This document shows, piece by piece, positions 52,695 through 61,409 of a DNA stretch of 64,000 nt (within the stretch, counting starts at the first letter, position 1; each line of letters starts with the position of its first letter). The stretch is from Negativicoccus succinicivorans. GTDB lineage: Bacteria > Bacillota > Negativicutes > Veillonellales > Negativicoccaceae. The stretch is from NCBI RefSeq assembly GCF_018372215.1, contig NZ_JAHAJN010000001.1, positions 124,001 through 188,000 on the forward strand, written 5' to 3'. Position numbers and translations under genes: made by a program. Below the pieces are notes generated by a model that ran no database searches, had not been told where the DNA came from, and saw only the letters and a list, made by a program, of their open reading frames with translations.

Positions 52695-52829
52695 CTATCT
52701 TCCTATCCCGAGAATTACGATCAACAGTACCAAAAAAACTATGAGTAGTATGTATTCTTTTGCATCATGACGACCTTTTTCAGTTTTGAAATGGTACTTC
52801 CAGCAAATTTTCCATTTGTGTAACATCAT
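52695..52829 (-). CDS. Hypothetical 44-residue single-pass membrane peptide
   Basis: From ATG 52829 to TAG 52695 the frame gives 44 residues: a basic N-terminal half (HKWKICWKYHFKTEKGRHD) and one C-terminal hydrophobic helix (YILLIVFLVLLIVILG), then GR. Lys-rich N-terminus and a terminal helix suggest a C-tail or N-in inner-membrane peptide. It ends 3 nt before nadD. The SD is weak (AGGAC about 12 nt upstream). No family is recognised. It could instead be chance. Confidence 0.5.
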   Translation of the reverse strand: MMLHKWKICWKYHFKTEKGRHDAKEYILLIVFLVLLIVILGIGR

Positions 52830-52833
52830 CGTC

Positions 52834-53025
52834 TTATTTGTCCTGTACTGAAAAGACAATACTTGTATGTGCTAAAGCTTGCAACCCCATAGGACTGCGT
52901 GTATGCAATGTTTGTGTACTGCTCCCAATCTCCGCCCCTAGATCAAATTCAAAATCGTCAGCAAAACGAGTGTAAACATTAGCATACACTACCGCACGTT
53001 TACAGGCTGGAAAGTCGCTGTTCAC
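52834..53025 (-). pseudogene. proA: proA relic (C-terminus of gamma-glutamyl phosphate reductase)
   Basis: About 60 codons matching only the end of ProA: VVYANVYTRFADDF, LGAEIGSSTQTLH and RSPMGLQAL align with the conserved ProA tail (VYVNASTRF, GLGAE, STQKLHARGPMGL). The catalytic Cys region and NADP-binding part (roughly 350 residues) are gone. It abuts yhbY (4-nt overlap) where proB-proA sit between yhbY and nadD in related genomes, so I infer an internal deletion. The remnant still has an open frame but cannot encode an active enzyme. Confidence 0.82.
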
Positions 53026-53318
53026 GACTCCGGCAACTCAATCTTAGAATCTTTTTCTTTCGCGCGAAAAAATACACCTATACCGCCGATCTGTTGTACT
53101 GTTTCAGCATGCAACACAGATGCTAACGTATTCATTGTGGCATCTTTTTCCGCCGGTGAATTCTGATGAATTTTAACTTTGATTAATTCGCGCTTGGTAA
53201 TGGCCTTGCGCGCACTCTCGATCACTGTATCTTCTAAACCGTTTTTGCCGATTTGCACCACCGGATCCATATTCATCGCCAATTTTTGTAAAAACTTCTT
53301 CTGTCGATTTGTTAACAT
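53022..53318 (-). CDS. yhbY: YhbY family CRM-domain RNA-binding protein
   Basis: A 98-residue protein with LTNRQKKFLQKLAMNMDPVV, IGKNGL and a GVFFRAKE end, the KH-like CRM fold associated with pre-50S particles. Lies 2 nt after obgE, as usual. Confidence 0.93.
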   Translation of the reverse strand: MLTNRQKKFLQKLAMNMDPVVQIGKNGLEDTVIESARKAITKRELIKVKIHQNSPAEKDATMNTLASVLHAETVQQIGGIGVFFRAKEKDSKIELPES

Positions 53319-53320
53319 AA

Positions 53321-54601
53321 TTACTCCTCAAAGGTAAATTCGACTTCTCCGATGCGAACTGTATCGCCTTGTTTCACACCCTGCTCACGCAAAAATTCAT
53401 CAAGTTCCATATAGCGCCAAATTTTTTGAAAACGAAGAACGGAATAATCGTCATCAAAGTTTGTCATGCCAACCAGTCGTTTGATCCGACGGCCATGTAA
53501 TTCATAAGCGGCATCATCGCCACGCGTCAACGTAAAATCCGGTTGCGGCGTTTCATCATATATCGCTTCATCAATGACAGCCGGCTCTTCCTGCGATTCC
53601 ATTGCTACCTCTTGCAAAACCTCCCAGGTCCGCTGCAGCAGTGCGGGAATCCCTTCACCGGTCACAGTGGAAATGGGAAAGACTTCTCGCCCTTTTTCTG
53701 TTTGTATTTTAGTAAACGTCCTCAGCGCCTCAATATCAGACAAAACATCTATTTTATTCGCAACAATTAATTGGCGCTTCTGTGGCAACAGGTCACTATA
53801 CAATGCCAGTTCGGTGTTGATAATTTCAACATCTTCCAATGGATCTCGCCCTTCGGAACCGGTGACATCCACCATGTGCAACAACACTTTACTGCGCTCC
53901 ACGTGACGTAAGAACTGATGTCCTAAGCCGACACCTTTACTGGCACCTTCGATGAGGCCGGGGATATCTGCCATCACGAATTGTCTCTCTTCGTCCAAAC
54001 GGACTACACCTAAACTCGGCGTAAGTGTAGTAAACGGATACGCAGCCACTTCCGGTTTAGCGGCGGATACTTTGCGAATCAGCGAAGATTTGCCTACGCT
54101 CGGATACCCGATAATTCCCACATCGGCTAACACTTTTAATTCCAAGCGTAACCAACGTTCCTGCCCCGGCTCCCCCTGCTCCGCAAATTTCGGTGCCCGA
54201 TTGGCACTGGTGGCAAAGCGCGCATTTCCGCGGCCACCGCGACCGCCTTTAAGTGCAACATACTCTTCGCCGTCCGCTACTAAGTCGGCCAGTAACTTGT
54301 CACTCTCATCATCATACACAGATGTTCCCAAGGGAACATCAATGTATAAATCATTGGCATCTTTCCCGAATTTATTGCTTGATTGTCCGTTTTCGCCCGG
54401 TTTCGCTTTAAAGATCCTGCGATAGCGAAAATCAATTAACGTGTTCATGTTGCGCGTCGCACGTAAAATAACGGCACCGCCGTGCCCGCCATCGCCACCA
54501 CTCGGACCGCCCTTGGGTACATACTTTTCACGACGGAAACTGCTCATCCCGTTCCCGCCGGAACCTGATTCTATTAAAATTCTTGCGCGGTCGATAAACA
54601 T
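53321..54601 (-). CDS. obgE: GTPase Obg/CgtA
   Basis: A 426-residue GTPase: glycine-rich Obg fold (about 1-158), G domain with GYPSVGKSSL, DIPGLIEGAS and NKID, and a C-terminal OCT domain. Works in 50S assembly and stress. ATG 54601 is preferred: GAGG is 9 nt upstream and the conserved start MFIDRARI follows. A frame to 54628 is not supported. Confidence 0.96.
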   Translation of the reverse strand: MFIDRARILIESGSGGNGMSSFRREKYVPKGGPSGGDGGHGGAVILRATRNMNTLIDFRYRRIFKAKPGENGQSSNKFGKDANDLYIDVPLGTSVYDDESDKLLADLVADGEEYVALKGGRGGRGNARFATSANRAPKFAEQGEPGQERWLRLELKVLADVGIIGYPSVGKSSLIRKVSAAKPEVAAYPFTTLTPSLGVVRLDEERQFVMADIPGLIEGASKGVGLGHQFLRHVERSKVLLHMVDVTGSEGRDPLEDVEIINTELALYSDLLPQKRQLIVANKIDVLSDIEALRTFTKIQTEKGREVFPISTVTGEGIPALLQRTWEVLQEVAMESQEEPAVIDEAIYDETPQPDFTLTRGDDAAYELHGRRIKRLVGMTNFDDDYSVLRFQKIWRYMELDEFLREQGVKQGDTVRIGEVEFTFEE

Positions 54602-54684
54602 CTTGTTCCGCCTCTCTTCAAAGCGCACAAAGCGCTTAATGTAATAGTTTCTGCTAAATTAATCTCATGTTACATAATTCATTC

Positions 54685-54729
54685 AAAAAAATCAAATAGA
54701 GGCATCTATCGCCTCTATTTGATTTTTTT
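54685..54729 (-). terminator. Intrinsic terminator overlapping the ctpA stop
   Basis: Long stem (arms around ATCAAATAGAGGC and GCCTCTATTTGAT) and seven T residues on the - strand. The 5' arm contains the ctpA stop codon. obgE downstream therefore needs its own promoter in 54602-54684, where none is convincing. Confidence 0.87.
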
Positions 54730-55845
54730 GACTTCTTCAATAGCTGTCTGCAGTGCTTGTGGTGTATCCGCTTCCGCTCCCAAATCGATGTCAGGCGTAA
54801 CACCATATCCGTTAATGCTGCTTCCATTCGGACTGTAATATTCTGCAATCGTCAAGCGCAGTCCCGTCTCACCGGAGACCGGCAGTACGCTTTGTACGGT
54901 TCCTTTCCCATACGTTGTCGTACCCATCAAAATACCGGTTTGGTGATCCCGAATCGCTGCTGCTAAAATCTCACTGGCGCTCGCACTGTCATGATCAATT
55001 AAAACCACAAGAGGCACGCGCTCATTGCTGCCGTTCACTTTGATAACCTCGGTTTTGCCGGAGCGCGGCACAATTCGTACCAATTCCCCCTGCGACACAA
55101 AATGATCCGCCACCGCTGTTACGGCTGCCAACGAGCCTCCCGGATTCTTGCGTAAATCCAAGATCAGACGCTGCATACCCTGATATTTTAATTCCGTCAG
55201 CGCCCGGTTTACTTCCTCCGGGGTATGTTCCGTAAACTGACCGATGCGTAAATAGCCAATCTGCTCCGCCATCATCTCATGCGTTACCGTCGGAACAGAA
55301 AACTCTTTACGTTGCAGCGTAAAATCTCGGTCTCCGTTATCACTGCGTACCGTAATCGTTACCTGCGTATTCGCGGGGCCGGTGATTTTTTCAACCGTTT
55401 TAGGCAATGGCATTCCCTTGGTGGTTTCCCCATCTACAGCAACAATATATCCGTTTACCGGAATATCCGCTGCTTCTGCGCTTCCGCCGGGCAAAACCTG
55501 AACGATGCGGGGAAACTCGCTGTCGGTTGTCAGAATGATGCCTACACCCACAAACTTGCCTTCTATGGATTTCGTAAAACGGGCAAAGTCACCCGCCGGC
55601 AAATAATAGGAGTATGGATCATTCAAGCTTTGTACTAGGCCGCCAATAGCCCCGTCAGTCAATTGCTCCGGATCGGGGCGATGGACGTAATCATGCCGTA
55701 CCGTAAGCAACACACGCGCAAATCGCACGCCATCTTCAACACTGCCAAACAGAAGATAGGATGTTGCCAATAAAACCAAAATAACAAAAATAGTTCCCGT
55801 CACTACTGCACGTACCAGGTATTTAAAATTCCATGGTTGTTTCAT
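54715..55845 (-). CDS. ctpA: S41 family C-terminal processing peptidase
   Basis: A 376-residue protease with an N-terminal membrane anchor (about 14-34), PDZ domain (about 98-170; GGSAEAADI) and S41 core with catalytic Ser near 289 (DSASASEIL) and Lys314 (TYGKG). It acts outside the membrane. Adjacent ftsEX-EnvC genes suggest envelope or division roles. Overlaps the M23 gene by 1 nt. Confidence 0.94.
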   Translation of the reverse strand: MKQPWNFKYLVRAVVTGTIFVILVLLATSYLLFGSVEDGVRFARVLLTVRHDYVHRPDPEQLTDGAIGGLVQSLNDPYSYYLPAGDFARFTKSIEGKFVGVGIILTTDSEFPRIVQVLPGGSAEAADIPVNGYIVAVDGETTKGMPLPKTVEKITGPANTQVTITVRSDNGDRDFTLQRKEFSVPTVTHEMMAEQIGYLRIGQFTEHTPEEVNRALTELKYQGMQRLILDLRKNPGGSLAAVTAVADHFVSQGELVRIVPRSGKTEVIKVNGSNERVPLVVLIDHDSASASEILAAAIRDHQTGILMGTTTYGKGTVQSVLPVSGETGLRLTIAEYYSPNGSSINGYGVTPDIDLGAEADTPQALQTAIEEVKKIK

Positions 55846-56975
55846 CAGAGATATCCCATCGGGTCTACAGGCGAGCCGTTAACACGCACTTCAAAATGGC
55901 AATGCGGTCCAGTCGAATAACCGGTAGAACCGGCATATGCTATAACTTGTCCCTGTTGCACACTCTGCCCCGGCGAAACCGCCAGCTCGGAGTTATGTCC
56001 GTACAAAGTACTCAAACCATTCCCATGATCAATAACAACGGCATAGCCGTAACCGCCGAGCCAGTCCGCTTCAATGACAACACCGCTATCCGCTGCTACA
56101 ATAGGCGTGCCGGTATCGACTCCGATATCGATGCCCGAATGATAAATCTGCGTGCCGAAAATCGGGTGAATACGATAACCGAACGGTGATGTGATAGGAC
56201 CGCTTGTCGGCCAAACGAAAACACCACTGCCATGCACAACCTGTCCGGCACTGGCACCTTGTTGTTGCCGTGCTCTAATGCGTGCTTCGATATCCTGACT
56301 GGTAGCTTGTAATTCCGCGTAAGACGCTTCTGCTAATGCCTTTTCATCTTGTAAGCGTGCTAAGACGATCAGTTGATCCTGTTTTTTATTTTCGACAACG
56401 GTCTTCTTTGCTTCCGCTTCGGCTTGCAGTTGTGCCAACTGCTGACGTTGTGCTTCCAACTGCTGTTTTTTCTGCAAAATAAGCTCACGTTCGGCGCGAA
56501 TTTCCGCAATCAAATTCAGATCGGCCGAAACGATTCGTTTTAAAAATTCCAAGCGATTGGCAAAATCGGTAAAGTTTTTCGCACCTAAAATAACTTCTAA
56601 ATAATTCAGCTTGCCGTGCATATATACGTCACGCAAGCGTTTATTTAAAATCCGTTCACGTTCGTCCAATCGCTTTTGCGCAGCAGCGAGTTCCACTTCA
56701 GTTTGTTGAATTTGGGCATTGACTTGCGATTGCTGCACCTCTATTGCATGCAACTCATTCAAAGCCACATCCAGCTCACTTTGAATCTGACGCAACAGTT
56801 CGGAAACAGAACCGATTTGCTCCTCAGCAAGTTCTTTACGGTGCTGTGCTTCATTCATTTGTGATTGCACATCAGAAAGCTCATCTTCTAAGTTTTCTGC
56901 CAACGACGGTACTGCAAACCCTTGACAGAACGCCCATATTAGAAGCCATGCTACTCCTTTTTTCCATCGTCTCAT
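55845..56975 (-). CDS. EnvC-like murein hydrolase activator (M23 domain)
   Basis: A 376-residue secreted protein: signal peptide (about 1-27), a long coiled coil (about 28-235) and a C-terminal LytM/M23 domain with HSGIDIG, STLYGHNS and GPHCHFEV. The zinc ligands of active enzymes (HxxxD and HxH) appear present, so it may be an active endopeptidase rather than an activator only. It follows ftsE-ftsX, whose complex controls such proteins. Confidence 0.92.
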   Translation of the reverse strand: MRRWKKGVAWLLIWAFCQGFAVPSLAENLEDELSDVQSQMNEAQHRKELAEEQIGSVSELLRQIQSELDVALNELHAIEVQQSQVNAQIQQTEVELAAAQKRLDERERILNKRLRDVYMHGKLNYLEVILGAKNFTDFANRLEFLKRIVSADLNLIAEIRAERELILQKKQQLEAQRQQLAQLQAEAEAKKTVVENKKQDQLIVLARLQDEKALAEASYAELQATSQDIEARIRARQQQGASAGQVVHGSGVFVWPTSGPITSPFGYRIHPIFGTQIYHSGIDIGVDTGTPIVAADSGVVIEADWLGGYGYAVVIDHGNGLSTLYGHNSELAVSPGQSVQQGQVIAYAGSTGYSTGPHCHFEVRVNGSPVDPMGYL

Positions 56976-56978
56976 AAG

Positions 56979-57866
56979 CTATACCTTCATGTACTTGTGC
57001 ACCGAAATCGCGCTGCCGACAACGCCGATCAAAATACCGGCCACAAGTAAAATGGCTGCCACTTGCGCAATAAAAGGATATACCGGAATCAAGGGCAAAA
57101 ATGCAAATCCATTGGCAACTAATTCCCGCAGCGCCCATACGTACAATTGCCACAAGAAAATGCCTGCAAAAATGGCGCCTATTGTACCGAGAATCATACC
57201 CTCCAAAAGAAACGGCCAACGAATAAATCCGTTCGTAGCGCCGACGTATTTCATAATTTCTATTTCTTTACGTCGCGCGTAAACGGTCAAACGAATCGTA
57301 TTGGAAACGATAAAAATCGTAGCAAAGGCCAGGAAGACAATCAAAATCATCCCAGCGATTCTGACAATCTGCGTGAATTGGAATAATTTTTCAATTGTTT
57401 CCTGTCCGTATTGAACGCTTTCCACTTCTGGATAGTTCACAAATAATTCTGCACCGTGATGGACTCCTTCCGGTGTTTCGTAAACGACCGTAAAGGAAGA
57501 TGGCAACGGATTGCCATTTAAGGAATCCAGCAAGTAACTTTGATCGCCCAAGCGATCTTTAAATTCCGCGAGTGCCTGATCCTTATTTACAAAAGCTACG
57601 GACTTGGTCTGAGGAACGCTTTTAATTTTCTGTTCCACTGCATGAATCTGCTCTGACGTCAGTCCGTCTTTTAAGTACACACTTAGCTCAACCTGATTTT
57701 CCAGGTAAGAAGCAGCGTGATTTAAATTCCAGACTGTAGTCATGAACATGCCTAAAATAAACAGGGATAAGGTCACTGTCAAAATCGAAGCGATTGTCAT
57801 CCAGCCGTTACGAAAGAACGAACGAAACGCTTCTTTGAGAAAGTACAAAAAGGTTCTAATTTTCAT
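56979..57866 (-). CDS. ftsX: Cell division ABC permease FtsX
   Basis: A 295-residue permease with four membrane helices (first near 25-45, the rest in the C-terminal half) and a large extracytoplasmic loop. With FtsE it transmits ATP hydrolysis to peptidoglycan hydrolases. ATG 57866, with AAAGGGG upstream, overlaps ftsE by 11 nt. The extended frame to 57911 has no RBS. Confidence 0.94.
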   Translation of the reverse strand: MKIRTFLYFLKEAFRSFFRNGWMTIASILTVTLSLFILGMFMTTVWNLNHAASYLENQVELSVYLKDGLTSEQIHAVEQKIKSVPQTKSVAFVNKDQALAEFKDRLGDQSYLLDSLNGNPLPSSFTVVYETPEGVHHGAELFVNYPEVESVQYGQETIEKLFQFTQIVRIAGMILIVFLAFATIFIVSNTIRLTVYARRKEIEIMKYVGATNGFIRWPFLLEGMILGTIGAIFAGIFLWQLYVWALRELVANGFAFLPLIPVYPFIAQVAAILLVAGILIGVVGSAISVHKYMKV

Positions 57867-58536
57867 CGTAAGCCCCTTTCTGTACATCACGCACAATCTC
57901 TCCGTTTTCAATCGTCAGAACACGTTTATGCATACTATTAACGAGCTCTTTCGCATGCGTCACCATGATGATCGTGGTACCAAGATGATTGATGTGATTA
58001 AACAACTGCATAATGGTTTGTGCTGTGGCCGGATCCAAGTTTCCTGTCGGTTCGTCGGCGATTAAGACAACCGGGCGATTAACCAGTGCACGGGCAATCG
58101 CTACGCGTTGTTGTTCGCCCCCCGACAAATTGGCGGGTAATTGGTTGGCTTTGGCTGTCAAATTGACAAGCTCCAACGCGTTATGTACTTTCTGCTTAAT
58201 TTCAGTGCGCGAAACTTCCATAACTTCTAAAGCAAAAGCGACATTTTCAAATGCCGTTTTGTTCGGCAAAAGGCGGAAGTCCTGAAAAACGATCCCGAGT
58301 TTACGGCGCAGGTACGGGATCTTACTCTTTTTTAAGCGATTAACTTCAATCCCGTCGACGAAAACTTTACCTTCGTCCGGCACGGTTTCATGCGAAAGCA
58401 GCTTAATAAAAGTAGATTTCCCCGCCCCACTCGGTCCGACGAGAAAGACAAATTCACCTTTTTCAATATGTAAATTTAAATTTCGCAATGCGGTATTATT
58501 ACCGTACCGCTTGCTCACATTTTCAAAGCGAATCAT
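57856..58536 (-). CDS. ftsE: Cell division ATP-binding protein FtsE
   Basis: A 226-residue ABC ATPase: Walker A GPSGAGKST, signature LSGGEQQRVAIARAL, Walker B VLIADEPTGNLD. Partner of FtsX. Its stop overlaps the ftsX start and its start overlaps the transketolase stop by 1 nt. Confidence 0.96.
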   Translation of the reverse strand: MIRFENVSKRYGNNTALRNLNLHIEKGEFVFLVGPSGAGKSTFIKLLSHETVPDEGKVFVDGIEVNRLKKSKIPYLRRKLGIVFQDFRLLPNKTAFENVAFALEVMEVSRTEIKQKVHNALELVNLTAKANQLPANLSGGEQQRVAIARALVNRPVVLIADEPTGNLDPATAQTIMQLFNHINHLGTTIIMVTHAKELVNSMHKRVLTIENGEIVRDVQKGAYDEN

Positions 58537-59477
58537 TATACTCTGCTCTTTCGACTGATAACACGTTTCGAGGCTAGTACAATATGTGCTGCTGTCAAAC
58601 CGTACTTCTCCAACAACGCATCCGGTGTTCCGGACTCCCCGAAAGTATCTTCAGTACCGACCATTTCCATGGGCGCCGGTGCAGATTGAACCAGCACCTC
58701 GGCAATCGCCGCACCTAAACCGCCAATCATATTGTGTTCTTCACAAGAAACAATCGCGCCGGTCATCTTGACCGCTTCATGGATGGCCGACACATCAATT
58801 GGTTTAATGCTGCTCATATTGACGACTCGTGCTGAAATCCCTTCCGCATCAAGAATTTCCGCTGCCTCTAATGCCGGCGCCACCATTACACCGCACGCCA
58901 TAAGCGTTACATCGGCGCCATTACGCAATAATGTCGCTTTGCCCGGTGTAAACGTACAGCCTTCGGGCATAACATCCTCCACTTTGGCACGGCCCATACG
59001 AATATAAACCGGACCTTCATAGTCAGCGGCCCAACGAATAATAGCCTTCGTTTCGGAGGCATCCGCCGGAACGGTTACCGTCATATTCGGCAGTGTACGC
59101 ATCAGCGAAATGTCTTCGAGCATCTGGTGCGTCGCTCCGTCTTCACCGACAGTCAGACCGGAATGCGTCACCGCAATTTTAACGTTGAGTTTAGGATAGC
59201 AAATAGAATTTCGGATTTGTTCGTAGGCACGACCGGCGCCGAATACAGCAAACGTCGAAGCAAAGGGAATTTTTCCCGTTGTCGCAAAACCTGCGGCAAC
59301 CCCCATCATGTTTTGCTCGGCAATACCACAGTTAAAATGTCGTTCGGGAAAGACTTTTTTAAATTCCGCTGTTTTGGTAGACGAAGATAAATCAGCATCC
59401 AAAACAACAATCTTTGGATTCTCGGCCCCCAATTCTTTCAGGATTTCGCCGTATGCATCACGCGTTGCTTTGGCCAT
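58536..59477 (-). CDS. Transketolase, C-terminal subunit
   Basis: A 313-residue half-transketolase (Pyr and C-terminal domains) with GIAEQNMMGVAAGFA, HSGLTVGEDGATHQ and EEHNMIGGLG. Pairs with the N-terminal subunit upstream (1-nt overlap) to form a ThDP enzyme. A DXS-like relative is possible, but the split form argues for transketolase. Confidence 0.92.
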   Translation of the reverse strand: MAKATRDAYGEILKELGAENPKIVVLDADLSSSTKTAEFKKVFPERHFNCGIAEQNMMGVAAGFATTGKIPFASTFAVFGAGRAYEQIRNSICYPKLNVKIAVTHSGLTVGEDGATHQMLEDISLMRTLPNMTVTVPADASETKAIIRWAADYEGPVYIRMGRAKVEDVMPEGCTFTPGKATLLRNGADVTLMACGVMVAPALEAAEILDAEGISARVVNMSSIKPIDVSAIHEAVKMTGAIVSCEEHNMIGGLGAAIAEVLVQSAPAPMEMVGTEDTFGESGTPDALLEKYGLTAAHIVLASKRVISRKSRV

Positions 59478-60310
59478 TATTCATCCTCCAATTCTTTTAT
59501 ATACAAGTTGTATTGTTCGAGCGATGGAGCTTTGCCATGCCAACCTGCCTGATTCTCCATTTCACGAATTCCTTTGCCTTTTACGGTTTTCATAATAATA
59601 GCAGTCGGCATGTTCTTTGTTTCTCGCGCTTCGGTAATTGCTTCGTGCAGCGCATTGATATCATGGCCGTCCACTTCAATAGTATGCCAATTAAAGGCGC
59701 AGAATTTTTCCGGCAATGGTAACGGCGACATAACATCAGTAATTTTACCGTCGATTTGCAATCCGTTAAAGTCGACAAACGCCGTCAAGGTATCCAGTTT
59801 ATAATGGCCTGCAAACATTGCAGCTTCCCATACTTGACCTTCCTGCGATTCGCCGTCACCTACAATAACAAACGTATGATACGCGTCATTTTCAAGTTTT
59901 GCATTCAAGGCCATACCGCATGCCGCACTGAATCCCTGTCCAAGAGAGCCTGTCGTCATTTCCACCCCCGGTGTATGTTTCATGTCCGGATGGCCTTGCA
60001 GCATAGCATCAATTTTACGTAAATGCCAAAGTTCGTCTTTAGCAAAAAAGCCCTTGCCCGCCAATGCCGCGTACAAACCTGGTGCAGCATGGCCTTTGGA
60101 AAGCACCAAACGGTCACGATTCGGACGATGCGAATCCATCGGATCGATATTCATCTCCACGTTATAAAGCAATGCCAGCAAATCAGTAATTGATAATGAT
60201 CCGCCGGGATGCCCACTTTTCGCGTCTGTCACCATTTTTAAAATATCACGACGCATTTGCCGGGCAAAGGCTGTGACCTCGCTAAATTGTTTCTCTGTGA
60301 GTGCTGTCAT
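59477..60310 (-). CDS. Transketolase, N-terminal subunit
   Basis: A 277-residue ThDP-binding half with SGHPGGSLSITDLLALLY, LSKGHAAPGLYAAL and GDGESQEGQVWEAAMFA. Two-subunit transketolase occurs in many Firmicutes and archaea. Overlaps csaB by 29 nt. Its presence among envelope genes is unexplained. Confidence 0.93.
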   Translation of the reverse strand: MTALTEKQFSEVTAFARQMRRDILKMVTDAKSGHPGGSLSITDLLALLYNVEMNIDPMDSHRPNRDRLVLSKGHAAPGLYAALAGKGFFAKDELWHLRKIDAMLQGHPDMKHTPGVEMTTGSLGQGFSAACGMALNAKLENDAYHTFVIVGDGESQEGQVWEAAMFAGHYKLDTLTAFVDFNGLQIDGKITDVMSPLPLPEKFCAFNWHTIEVDGHDINALHEAITEARETKNMPTAIIMKTVKGKGIREMENQAGWHGKAPSLEQYNLYIKELEDE

Positions 60311-61409
60311 TATGCTTCTCCCTTCCCAATAACCGGAGTGCGTAGTCCGCTGTCGCTTCCGAGCGGGAGCGCAAGATCGCTATTTGTTTACGCTCCGTAT
60401 CGGAAACACCTGCCTGTAAACGTTTCAAAGTAAGTTCTACCAATGCATCGACATCCACAGTGTCAATGGTTGCAATAGCTTTTTCGCCAACGCTTTCCAA
60501 AAAACGATCCACTTTCGGGTCATACGAAATTCCTACCGAAGGTACACCCATTAAAGCGGCAAAAATCAGCGCATGCAAACGAATACCTACTAACACATCC
60601 AGGGCGCCGATAATTCCCATGAGTTCTGCGGTGGTATATGCTTCGTCCAAAACAACCGCCGGCTTCTGCATGGCACTTGCAATATCTTCGGCCGCCGCTT
60701 TATCTTCCGGGTATTGCATCGGTACAAAAATGATCTGGCCTTCTGTCCGGTGCTGCAGTTCATCGCAGGCTTGTACAAGTTTATGCTTATACTGACCGTT
60801 TCCGGGCCATTCACGCACCGACACGCCGATTTTCGGTGCAATGCCGGAAACACCGTACCGTCGCATTAACATGCGGCCGATATCAGGATCCCCCGGATGC
60901 ATCGCCAACACGGCGTCCGCTGTCACGGCAATCGGTGGGGTTGTAACACCCAGCTCGGTCAAAAGTGCTTGCGAGCCTTCGTCGCGAACCGTAATCGCTT
61001 GAGTACGATTCAAAACATCTCTCACCGTGTTGCGAGCCGCCGGTCGGAATAACGGTCCGATCCCCTGTGCATATAAAAACACCGGCTTTTTACACCAAAG
61101 TGCCAAACGAATAATGCCCAGATAATAATACAAGCTACGTTTGCTCGTTACATCTTGCAGCAAGCTCCCACCGCCGCTGATCAGTAAATCACAACGACTT
61201 ACTTCGCGCAAAATTTGAGGCATTGCCAAACGGGAAATGGCGCGTACACCATGCGTTTCGCGTGTTTGTGCAGGGTTACCGGAGATAGCGGTCACTATTG
61301 CGTTGGGTTCACGTTCATACAATGCGCCCAAAATAGCCGTCAGCATCGCTTCGTCGCCGGCGTTTCCAAATCCGTAATAACCGGATATCAGGATTCTAGG
61401 CCTCTTCAT
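60282..61409 (-). CDS. csaB: Polysaccharide pyruvyl transferase CsaB
   Basis: A 375-residue enzyme with GYYGFGNAGDEAML near the start, LLISGGGSLLQDVTSKRS and GIRLHALIFAALMGVP. CsaB pyruvylates a cell-wall polysaccharide to which SLH-domain proteins bind. It overlaps the DUF5693 gene by 14 nt. Confidence 0.92.
   Translation of the reverse strand: MKRPRILISGYYGFGNAGDEAMLTAILGALYEREPNAIVTAISGNPAQTRETHGVRAISRLAMPQILREVSRCDLLISGGGSLLQDVTSKRSLYYYLGIIRLALWCKKPVFLYAQGIGPLFRPAARNTVRDVLNRTQAITVRDEGSQALLTELGVTTPPIAVTADAVLAMHPGDPDIGRMLMRRYGVSGIAPKIGVSVREWPGNGQYKHKLVQACDELQHRTEGQIIFVPMQYPEDKAAAEDIASAMQKPAVVLDEAYTTAELMGIIGALDVLVGIRLHALIFAALMGVPSVGISYDPKVDRFLESVGEKAIATIDTVDVDALVELTLKRLQAGVSDTERKQIAILRSRSEATADYALRLLGREKHNDSTHRETI

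Noticed and set aside
54602..54684. A separate obgE promoter
   Set aside because: Only poor -35/-10 matches were found, so it was not listed as a feature.
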